Shown one piece after another: positions 1 to 7,400 of a DNA stretch of 37,207 nucleotides. The DNA comes from a virus: positions 1 to 37,207 of the IMG/VR virus record IMGVR_UViG_3300020468_000022; one strand, given 5' to 3'. The position numbers and the translations under genes were made by a program. The notes beneath the pieces were generated by a model. That model had not been told where the DNA came from. It ran no database searches and worked only from the letters and a program-made list of their open reading frames with translations. Within the stretch, counting starts at the first letter, position 1. The number at the start of each line of letters is the position of its first letter.

Positions 1-261
1 GCTCAAAGCCAAGACCTGGTACATTTAAAGAAAACTTTAGAACATGTATCTAACAAGGCCAACTGGCGTATAGTTGAGCTAGCCAATGGATTCTACCAAT
101 GCGAGCATAAGCCGCTAAATGGCGACGAGGATGCTAAATGGGTAGATACCACCCGTAGGGAAACCATAGAGGGCGCAGAGCGTGCAATCGATGCTTCTAT
201 AGATCATTATAAAAAGAAGCTCCGTGCATTTGAAGGCCCTAAAGTAGTAAAAACATTTTAA
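1..261 (+). CDS. Conserved hypothetical protein, 5'-truncated
   Basis: The reading frame is open from the first base of the window and ends at TAA 259-261, giving 86 residues of a C-terminus. The visible part is hydrophilic and probably mostly helical, with a Lys/Arg-rich stretch and the ending GPKVVKTF. I see no catalytic motif, signal peptide or membrane segment. It lies directly upstream of a row of small phage proteins on the same strand and is probably co-transcribed with them. I do not recognise a function. That it is coding is supported by the uninterrupted frame and by normal phage-like composition; the true start lies outside the window. Confidence 0.7.
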   Translation, partial: AQSQDLVHLKKTLEHVSNKANWRIVELANGFYQCEHKPLNGDEDAKWVDTTRRETIEGAERAIDASIDHYKKKLRAFEGPKVVKTF

Positions 262-270
262 AAATTAATT

Positions 271-411
271 ATGGCACCATTGAAAAGATCTACGCCTTTT
301 ATGAAAAAGGATCGTTGTTATTATAAAGTAAAGCGTACGTATAAGGTATTCCCTTCTGCGTATGCTTCTGGTGCTATTGCGAAATGCAGAAAAAAAAGTG
401 CTAGGGGATGA
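271..411 (+). CDS. Small basic phage protein with PSAYASG motif
   Basis: A 46-residue Lys/Arg-rich protein. Its core reads KVFPSAYASGAIAKCRKK, a pattern seen in very short proteins of uncultured marine phages and in some DUF5872-like viral proteins. The ATG follows an AAATTAATT leader like that of many genes here, and the TGA overlaps the next ATG in an ATGA junction, implying translational coupling. Two cysteines are present (CYYK and KCRK), but too few for a clear zinc site. The role is unknown; nucleic-acid binding is an inference from charge only. Family recognition is from memory of the motif. Confidence 0.7.
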   Translation: MAPLKRSTPFMKKDRCYYKVKRTYKVFPSAYASGAIAKCRKKSARG

Positions 412-821
412 ACATGCCTAAAAACGGAGTAGCAAAGGAAATTCGCCATTATATTGGTAGTTTATTTATTTTCTTATTTGTAATTGCAGTAATCGTCGCG
501 CTTATACAATACCCTGTATTGGACGGCAACAAAGAAGTAGTTATGATGCTCATCGGTACTATATCCGCATCTATAGGAATAGTAGTATCCACAATCACTG
601 GATCCAAGCCAGATGACATTAACGCGCTCAAAGCGGACATCGAAAGAAAGCAGCTTTCAATTGACCATCTAACAAAATCAAAAGATGACCTAGAAAAAAT
701 GGTTATCGATCTCCAAAGAGAGATGTTAAAGAATCAAGATGACATTATGGATAAAGTTATCTTAAGAGCTGCTCTTGACTATGACGATAGAGCTGCAGCC
801 AAAGACTTACTAAAAGAATAA
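408..821 (+). CDS. Two-helix membrane protein with coiled-coil tail; holin-like candidate
   Basis: A 137-residue protein. Two hydrophobic segments are visible at about residues 17-35 (FIFLFVIAVIVALI) and 44-66 (MMLIGTISASIGIVVSTI). They are followed by a charged, heptad-like region of about residues 70-137, predicted as coiled coil, with the acidic/basic ending DDRAAAKDLLKE. Size and layout resemble small phage membrane proteins sometimes annotated as holins, but a separate and more convincing lysis cassette lies at 15889-16801. This could instead be a membrane anchor, superinfection-exclusion or spanin-like protein. The start is fixed by the ATGA overlap with the preceding gene. Confidence 0.75.
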   Translation: MNMPKNGVAKEIRHYIGSLFIFLFVIAVIVALIQYPVLDGNKEVVMMLIGTISASIGIVVSTITGSKPDDINALKADIERKQLSIDHLTKSKDDLEKMVIDLQREMLKNQDDIMDKVILRAALDYDDRAAAKDLLKE

Positions 822-822
822 A

Positions 823-1095
823 ATGCCAGTAAGAAAAACGAAGAAAGGAGCAAACCTTAAACGTTGGTTTAAAGAAAAGTGGACCGATGAAAAAGGCAAC
901 CCTTGTGGTTCTGCAAAACGGAAGGGCGTAAAGAAATGCAGACCTTCCAGACGTATATCTGGTAAAACAGTTAAAACCTGGGGTGAGATGTCTGCATCTG
1001 AAAAACGTAAAGCGGTAGCTGAAAAGAAACGTGTAGGTATGGGTAAGCGTACGTCTCAAATAAGAAGAAAGAAAACAAAACGTAAAAAAAAGTAA
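823..1095 (+). CDS. Small highly basic protein, DUF5872-like
   Basis: A 90-residue protein, very rich in Lys and Arg, with the tail RRKKTKRKKK. The N-terminal half contains ANLKRWFKEKW followed by NPCGSAKRKGVKKCRPSRR and then KTWGEM. This Cys-x-Ser/Lys-rich and CRPS pattern matches what I remember as the DUF5872 family of viral and phage proteins. There is no transmembrane segment. It starts one base after the stop of the membrane-protein gene and is part of a run of six tiny genes before GroEL. Binding to nucleic acid or packaged DNA is plausible from the charge but is not shown by the sequence. Confidence 0.75.
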   Translation: MPVRKTKKGANLKRWFKEKWTDEKGNPCGSAKRKGVKKCRPSRRISGKTVKTWGEMSASEKRKAVAEKKRVGMGKRTSQIRRKKTKRKKK

Positions 1096-1097
1096 TC

Positions 1098-1241
1098 ATG
1101 GGAATGAAAGGACCAAAAGCGTATCCTAACGCTATCAAAGCAATTTTAGGAAGAAAAGAAAAAGGTGTAAAAACCAGCCGTAAAGGTATGGGTACAACTC
1201 CATATAAACAATTAATGACTCCAAAACCAAAATCATACTAA
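1098..1241 (+). CDS. Small basic hypothetical protein
   Basis: A 47-residue frame starting at ATG 1098 and ending at TAA 1239-1241. The protein is Lys/Gly-rich with a central GRKEKGVKTSRKGMGTTPYK stretch and no cysteines or hydrophobic helix. It fits exactly between its neighbours (2 bases after the previous stop, 1 base before the next ATG), which is strong support for a genuine gene despite its length. The Gly-Met-Gly-Thr-Thr-Pro-Tyr stretch looks like a conserved short motif of marine phage small proteins, but I cannot name a family with certainty. The role is unknown. Confidence 0.6.
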   Translation: MGMKGPKAYPNAIKAILGRKEKGVKTSRKGMGTTPYKQLMTPKPKSY

Positions 1242-1242
1242 G

Positions 1243-1509
1243 ATGCCTGGAAAAGATAGATCACCCGACGAAGTTTTCTCACAATCTATGGAAGCTAGGT
1301 TAACAGGTGGCTTTCCTCGTGCTACGCCTAGATATAATGACGCAGCTAAGTCGGGATTATTTAAAGTTATACCTGAGGATTCAAATGTTAACGATTTTCC
1401 TGCGGATGTACAAAAAAACATGGGCTTTACAGAAGATGCAAAAGGTAATCCAATTAGGCGCCATATGAAATTTTGCGGAGGTGGATCTAAACCTTATAAA
1501 AAGAAGTAA
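1243..1509 (+). CDS. Conserved small phage protein, unknown function
   Basis: An 88-residue protein, less basic than its neighbours. It contains EARLTGGFPRATPRYNDAA, then a segment with VIPEDSNVNDFPADVQKNMG, and ends in a Cys-Gly-Gly-Gly-Ser-Lys-Pro-Tyr-Lys-Lys-Lys tail. The mixture of polar loops and the RYNDAAKSGLFKVIPED block suggests a defined small fold or an assembly peptide. The stop overlaps the next start as TAATG. I recognise it only as typical of this kind of phage gene cluster and assign no function. Confidence 0.65.
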   Translation: MPGKDRSPDEVFSQSMEARLTGGFPRATPRYNDAAKSGLFKVIPEDSNVNDFPADVQKNMGFTEDAKGNPIRRHMKFCGGGSKPYKKK

Positions 1510-1748
1510 TGCCTCAAAAATTAAGTCCTAAGGCTAGGAAAGCAAAACTAGCCCGTGACCTTAAAGCAGCTAAAACCCCTCGCCGTACAAGGATGAAAGC
1601 GGAGAACCAAAGAAAAAGAAGGGCTGCTATAAAAAGAGGTAGAATAATAGTAGGACTTGATTACGACCATACTGCTAAAAAATTTGTTTCTATTAAAAAG
1701 AACAGGGGCGGCTATGGTAAAGGAACTAAGAAAAATAACACAAAATGA
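1509..1748 (+). CDS. Small histone-like basic protein
   Basis: A 79-residue protein dominated by Lys, Arg and Ala in the first 45 residues (for example KARKAKLARDLKAAKTPRR and MKAENQRKRRAAIKRGR), followed by a short Gly/Lys-rich tail ending in KKNNTK. The N-terminal part should be an amphipathic or fully charged helix, like those of DNA- or RNA-binding proteins. The start overlaps the previous stop (TAATG) and the TGA overlaps the next ATG (ATGA), so it sits in a translationally coupled chain. Nucleic-acid binding is an inference from composition. Confidence 0.65.
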   Translation: MPQKLSPKARKAKLARDLKAAKTPRRTRMKAENQRKRRAAIKRGRIIVGLDYDHTAKKFVSIKKNRGGYGKGTKKNNTK

Positions 1749-2092
1749 GTAAAACTTTTATGCACAAGCATGCGACTTGCACTTGTGGTATGAGTCCTCT
1801 TACTAGACGTAAATCTAATGCACCTTCAAGGAGGAAGTCATTAGGCTATTACGGTAAAGTAAAAAAGGGCAAAGGCTCCGGTAAATCAGCCGGGGGCGGT
1901 ATGACCGCAAAAGGCGTTGCTAAATATAGAAGAGATAACCCAGGCTCTAAATTAAAGACTGCGGTTACAACACCTCCTTCTAAATTAAAAAGAGGTAGTA
2001 AAGCTTGGAAAAGAAGAAAATCTTTTTGTGCTAGATCTCGTAGCTGGAAATCTGAAAGGGGGAAAGCTGCAAGACGTAAATGGAATTGCTAA
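1745..2092 (+). CDS. Small Cys/Arg/Lys-rich protein, DUF6321-like
   Basis: A 115-residue protein. The C-terminal half carries GGGMTAKGVAKYRRDNPGSK, then LKTAVTTPPSKLKRGSKAWK, then RRKSFCARS and the ending RKWNC. This string of motifs is what I recall as the DUF6321 family of short phage proteins. The N-terminus has CTCGM, so four cysteines in all could form a metal site or disulfides. Net charge is strongly positive. It is the last of the coupled small-protein chain; a 28-base A/T-rich gap follows before groEL. The function of the family is unknown to me. Confidence 0.7.
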   Translation: MSKTFMHKHATCTCGMSPLTRRKSNAPSRRKSLGYYGKVKKGKGSGKSAGGGMTAKGVAKYRRDNPGSKLKTAVTTPPSKLKRGSKAWKRRKSFCARSRSWKSERGKAARRKWNC

Positions 2093-2120
2093 AATAAATA
2101 ATTAAATTAAATCTAATCGA

Positions 2121-3716
2121 ATGGCTGTACAATTTGGTAGTCCAAATATTGTAAAAAATTTAAGCTTTGGCAAAGATGCTAAAGATAAACTTATTAGAGG
2201 CATAGACAAACTATCAGAAGCAGTAGCTACAACGCTAGGTGCTTCCGGTAGAACAGTCGTGCTAGAAGATGACTTTGGTAACCCCCACGTAACTAAAGAT
2301 GGGGTTACAGTTGCTAACTATATAAATCTAGATGATCCTATAGAAAACCTTGGTGTAAATATGCTAAGGCAGGCATCTAGACAAACAGCAACTAAAGCGG
2401 GCGACGGTACTACTACTTCTACTGTACTGGCCCAGAGTATTATTAAAAATTATTTTGAATTAAAGGGAGATGAGCATTCATTCCGTGATATAAGGAACGG
2501 TATGAATAAATTTGTAAAACATGTCGTGAATTTCCTAGATAAGAAAGCTTTGCCTGTAGATAATAAAAGACTGAACCAAGTGTCGACTATATCGTGTAAT
2601 AATGACGAGTCACTTGGCAATTTTATTGCCCAGGCTTTTGAAGCGGCTGGCGACAATGGTGTCGTAACAATGGAGTCATCTCCAACTAATGAAACGTATA
2701 TTGAAACTGTAGACGGTACTCATATTAAGTCTATAAGTAAAAGTATACATTTTTATACCAATAAAGAGAAGGAAGTCTCGGAGTTAGAAAAGCCATTAAT
2801 ATTTTTATGTGCTTCTGAAATTAAAAACATCCGACGAATTCAAACGCTATTGGAGTATGCGATTAAGCAAAACAAATCGCTACTGCTCATTGCCCCGTGC
2901 GACAACCAGATCATTTCTGCTTTAGCAATGAATCACGTAAAGGGCAATATACGTTGCAATATTATCGATCCCCCGTCTTTCGGTTTAAAACGAAAAGACA
3001 TACTGGATGATATTGCCCTTCTTACGGGTGCTACTGTATTAGATGAAAATTTAGGAGATTCGCTTGACAATATCACCCCTGAAGTGCTTGGATCAGCCAA
3101 AAAGGCTATCATAGATACAGATGGTACTACTATAGCAATAGAAGAAACATCTGAAGAAGTAGACAAACGGGTCAAATACCTAGAAGAACAATTAGCAGAC
3201 GAAAAACACCACGTAATGCGCCCGCACTTAGAAAGCAGGTTAGCGATATTAAACGGAGGTGTCTCTATAGTTTATGTAGGGGGCGATACCGAAGTAGAAG
3301 TTTCAGAAAAGAAAGATCGCGTTGATGACGCAATACACGCTGTTCGAGCTGCTAAAAAAGAAGGCATACTACCCGGTGGTGGTACAGCCTTATTATTTGC
3401 GGCTGTTTGCGATTGGCAAGAAACATTAAATGCTGGTGAGTATTCTGGATTTGAAATATTAAAAGCGGCACTAGCTTCACCTTATATAAGAATACTTTCA
3501 AATGCAGGGTTTAAACCCGAAGATATAAAAGTTTCTAAATGGGGTAGAGGTGTAGATGTAACAAAAGGGGTTAATGTTGATATGATTAAAAAGGGTATAA
3601 TAGATCCTTTACTTGTTACAAAATCAGCACTTGTTAATGCTGTTTCTGTTGCTACAACTATATTGTCAACCGATTGTGTAATTTCAAACATCAGGGATTA
3701 TGAAGGCAATAGGTAA
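2121..3716 (+). CDS. groEL: Phage-encoded chaperonin GroEL
   Basis: A 531-residue group I chaperonin subunit, close to the usual 540-550. It should assemble into rings that fold proteins in the cytoplasm using ATP. ATP-site features are intact: GASGRTVVLEDDFGNP in the N-terminal equatorial part, VTKDG with D60 (equivalent to E. coli D52), AGDGTTTSTV with D95 (equivalent to D87), RVDDAIHAVRAAKKEG with D403 (equivalent to D398), and LPGGGTAL. The apical domain spans roughly residues 190-375 and diverges most. The C-terminal Gly-Gly-Met tail of bacterial GroEL is absent; the protein ends DYEGNR. GroES follows, overlapping by 17 bases. Likely clients are capsid or tail proteins (inference). Chaperonins are known in other marine phages. 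Confidence 0.93.
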   Translation: MAVQFGSPNIVKNLSFGKDAKDKLIRGIDKLSEAVATTLGASGRTVVLEDDFGNPHVTKDGVTVANYINLDDPIENLGVNMLRQASRQTATKAGDGTTTSTVLAQSIIKNYFELKGDEHSFRDIRNGMNKFVKHVVNFLDKKALPVDNKRLNQVSTISCNNDESLGNFIAQAFEAAGDNGVVTMESSPTNETYIETVDGTHIKSISKSIHFYTNKEKEVSELEKPLIFLCASEIKNIRRIQTLLEYAIKQNKSLLLIAPCDNQIISALAMNHVKGNIRCNIIDPPSFGLKRKDILDDIALLTGATVLDENLGDSLDNITPEVLGSAKKAIIDTDGTTIAIEETSEEVDKRVKYLEEQLADEKHHVMRPHLESRLAILNGGVSIVYVGGDTEVEVSEKKDRVDDAIHAVRAAKKEGILPGGGTALLFAAVCDWQETLNAGEYSGFEILKAALASPYIRILSNAGFKPEDIKVSKWGRGVDVTKGVNVDMIKKGIIDPLLVTKSALVNAVSVATTILSTDCVISNIRDYEGNR

Positions 3717-3960
3717 GTATATAATTATAGAAGAACTAAAAGAAGATATAAAAAAGACCGAAGGAGGTCTTATGCTTGCGGAAAGCCATAGAGAAGATAT
3801 ACGTTACAGAAAAGGTAGAGTTACGTCTACAGGTACTAATGTAAATGGTATTGAAGAAGGTGATTATATATGGTATGACAGACATGCAGGCAATAATTTA
3901 GAAATAGACAATACTATTTTTAAAGTTATAGAAGAAAGAGATGTAATTATAGTTTTATAA
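3700..3960 (+). CDS. groES: Co-chaperonin GroES
   Basis: An 86-residue GroES-type protein (E. coli GroES has 97). The N-terminal strand GKYIIIEELKED is followed by a glycine-rich mobile-loop region KKTEGGLMLAESHRED that would contact the GroEL apical domain, then the beta-barrel core with GRVTSTGTNVNGIEEGDYIW and the closing strand ERDVIIVL. The gene begins inside the 3' end of groEL and its TAA overlaps the ATG of the next gene, so the two chaperonin genes should be translated as a coupled pair. The order groEL then groES is the reverse of the usual bacterial groES-groEL operon. Confidence 0.88.
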   Translation: MKAIGKYIIIEELKEDIKKTEGGLMLAESHREDIRYRKGRVTSTGTNVNGIEEGDYIWYDRHAGNNLEIDNTIFKVIEERDVIIVL

Positions 3961-4415
3961 TGAATCGCGAAGATTTTGTAGAAAGAGGAGAAGTTAAAGT
4001 TGATTTTCTTAAATACTATAGGCTTGTTTCAAGATGGGCTTGTAAAGAAAACAATATATCAATTTCAGACCTAGAATTACTATTTTATTTAGATCCTATT
4101 AAATACTTTACAATACAAGATTTTAAAGACGGTACGTTTTATTATAACTGGGATAAAATGCGGTTTTATAGATTACAATCGCAAGAGTGGTTAACTAAGG
4201 TACATAAGGGCAATGGAAGGCTCGGCGACCACAATAAGTATACAGTTAGTTCTAAAGGGCAAAGATTAATAGCTCGTATATATAGAATTTTAATAGGAAA
4301 AGAAAAATTACCTGAGTCAGCTCGTAGAAGTAAGATTATGCGAAAAGAAACATATATAGATAAAGTTTATGCTCAGGCAATAAATAAATTTAACAAAAGT
4401 AATTTAGATGGCTAG
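3960..4415 (+). CDS. Winged-helix-like putative DNA-binding protein
   Basis: A 151-residue protein. The segment from about residue 35 to 105 looks like a winged helix-turn-helix: helices around ISDLELLFYLDP and TIQDFKDG, a helix with WDKMRFYRLQSQEWLTKV, a short positively charged wing (HKGNGRLGDHNKYTVSSKG), then a helix QRLIARIYRILI. The layout is reminiscent of MarR-type proteins in phages. The C-terminus is basic and helical. It is coupled to groES by TAATG and overlaps the following fiber gene by 8 bases. It may regulate late genes or act in the virion; neither is shown. The fold assignment is moderate, the function uncertain. Confidence 0.7.
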   Translation: MNREDFVERGEVKVDFLKYYRLVSRWACKENNISISDLELLFYLDPIKYFTIQDFKDGTFYYNWDKMRFYRLQSQEWLTKVHKGNGRLGDHNKYTVSSKGQRLIARIYRILIGKEKLPESARRSKIMRKETYIDKVYAQAINKFNKSNLDG

Positions 4416-7400
4416 AATATCATCTTATGATCAAGATTCATCGCTAAACGCAGCAGATAAGTTATTAGGCACAGATTCTGCTACGGGCTCTACTAAAAAC
4501 TTTACAATTGATTCAGTATTGGGCCTTGTAAATGACGGGGGACTAGTACAAGCATTCGATGGGTCTACCTTTCAATTTACAGACTATGTAGCGCCTGGGT
4601 CTACCCCTCAAGGTATACTAAACCTCAACGAAGGAACTGCTACAACTACAGCGTTTAGTGCTATAAACCAAATTTTCATAAGTGTTAAAGATACTTCAGG
4701 TTTATCTTTAGCGGAGTATTTAGATAATACAGCTAATGATTTTATAAAAATTAGTAAAAAAGATAACCTGAATAACTTTGGTATATTTGAAGTTACTGCA
4801 ATACAAACCACAGGAAGCGGTCAGTATAGAAAATTAACTGTTACACCAAGAGGCACTAATGGTAATTTAACTGCAGGAGTAAAATATTTTGTTGCAAACT
4901 ATTCTGCACTTTACGATCAAGACTTTTCAGATGATGCGATTACAGAATTTGGGGATGTAGCAAATACTTTTTTTACCGGCTCTACAGCCTCGCAGCTAAC
5001 AGCCGCAGGCTCTGGGTCTATTATAACAACAGCAGAAAGAACAAGTCTGACAAACTTTACAAACAATGGTCTTATACACGGAGATGTTGTAAACAACTTA
5101 GTTACAAATACAACAGATGCACCGCTTTCCGCAAATCAAGGATTAGTACTAAAAGGTTTAATAGACGGAATAAATACCTTACTTACAAGCGACGACACAA
5201 ATCTTGACACAATACAAGAGGTTGTTGACTTTATAAAAACCAATAAGAGTACATTAGATAGTTTAGGTATTAGCAATATATCTGGCTTACAAGCAGCCCT
5301 TGACGCTAAAGAGCCTTCTGTAACGGGCAAAGGTTTATCAGCAAATGACTTTACAGACGCTTTACTCACTAAATTAAATGGCATCGCAGCAAATGCTGAA
5401 GTTAATATAGCTCATGATTATACTACACTATCAAATAAGCCAACTGATGTAACAAATTTAGGAATACATGATGTTACGGAATTACAAGATGTAACAAGCA
5501 CAGGTTCCGGCGCTATAATCAGTAGTGCAGAAAGAAATTTAATAACGTCTACTCACGCTACTTTTATAGGTTTTTCTACCGCTGAAAGAGCTAAGCTCGC
5601 AGGTATTGATGTTAATACAAGTACTAATGTTATAACCGACGGTACTGATAGCATAACAATACCAACAAACACAAATACAACATATGATCTTTCTGTTCAT
5701 GATAGCGGCGACGACGCAATAATTCGTTTATCTGGAAGTAATTCAACAACAGATAATGTAACCCTTGAAGCAGGTAGTAATATTACACTTACCCCTAATT
5801 CAGGTACATTAACTATAGCGGCTAGTTTAACCACAGCTGCTGTAGCAAACGGAAGTACTAGTTTGGTAACAGGTGATCACGTATTTGATTATGCAGACCC
5901 TAAGTTTGCAAGAAAAGACCAAGCAGAGGTATTTGCTAATAATGTAACTATAGCAGGTGATTTAATTGTCTCTGGTACTACTACTACAATTAACACTGCT
6001 AACCTAACTATTGAGGATAATATAATGATTCTTAATAGTGGGCAAACAGGTACGCCTGCTGCTTCTTTAAGATCAGGTATTGAAATAGAAAGAGGTGATT
6101 CAACTAACGTAAAATTACAATTTAACGAAAACACTGATAAATGGGAGTTTACAAATGATGGCTCAACATTTTATCAGTTCCCAATAACTATAGGTGATTT
6201 AGCTTCAGCTAAGTTAGAGTTAGATCACGATTTAATAATAGATTCTAAAATAGTAACAAAGCATAGTAATACTGTAAAAACTATGGTTGTTACTGTTGTA
6301 ACCAAAACTGCAGCACACCCTGCGCATGGTACAGGAAGTACATTAGGATATTCTATAGATGGTATAGAATCGCCTGAGTTAACTTTTGCTGTAGGAAATA
6401 CTTATAAGTTTGATCAGTCAGATTCAAGTAACGGAACTCATCCATTACTTTTTTATTATAATGAAGACAAAACAGGAGGAACATACTCATCAGGGGTAAC
6501 TACAAATGGAACTCCAGGTCAAAGTGGTGCGTATACACAAATTATTCCTACAGAATCAACACCAACCTCATTGTATTACCAATGCTCGGCTCACGCTAAT
6601 ATGGGTTGGAAATCTGTATTTAATACAAGAAACCTAACAGGGTTTACTACAGATAATTTAACGGAAGGATCATCTAATTTATATTTTACAAATGCAAGAG
6701 CAGATGGCAGAATAGCTGCCGCTTCAATAGATGCATTGTCTGATGTAGATATTACAACAAGTGCTCCGTCTTCAGGGCAAGCTCTTGTGTGGGATGGTAG
6801 TAAATTTGAACCAGGCGCAGTTGGTAGTACACTAACTGTTAAAGACGAAAGCACAACTCTTAGTACTTCTGCTACTACATTAAAGTTTGCGGGAACAGGC
6901 GTTACAGCTTCTGGAACAGGTGCAGAAAAAACAATCACAATACCAGGCGGAACTTCCGGTATAACAATACAAGAAGAAGGTAGTTCATTATCTACACTAG
7001 GTACAACTTTAAACTTTACAGGAGATGCTGTTACGGCCTCTGGAAGTGGTGCTGTTAAAACTATTAATATAGCAGGCAGTGGCGGCAGCGGCGGTACTGT
7101 TACTATAGAAAAAAATGTATATACAGGTGATGGTTCAGATGTTACGTTTAATACAACATCGGCTATTGCTAATGAAAACAATGTCCAAGTATATATAGAC
7201 GGTGTTTATCAATCTAAAGATAATTATACAACAAGCGGTAGTACTGTAACAATGTCTACCGCTCCCGGTAATAGCGCATCTGTAGAGCTTATACACATGG
7301 TATCTACTTCAGGAGTTATTGCAAGAGATAGTTTTACTGGTAACGGTTCAACTACGGCATATGTACTTTCTATGAGCATTTCAGATGAAAATGCTACACA

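Noticed and set aside
6591-7181. 196-residue frame on the minus strand, and a 176-residue one at 10762-11292
   Set aside because: Both lie opposite fiber genes with convincing protein motifs; their products are hydrophobic, Val/Pro/Ser-rich antisense artefacts without a recognisable domain.
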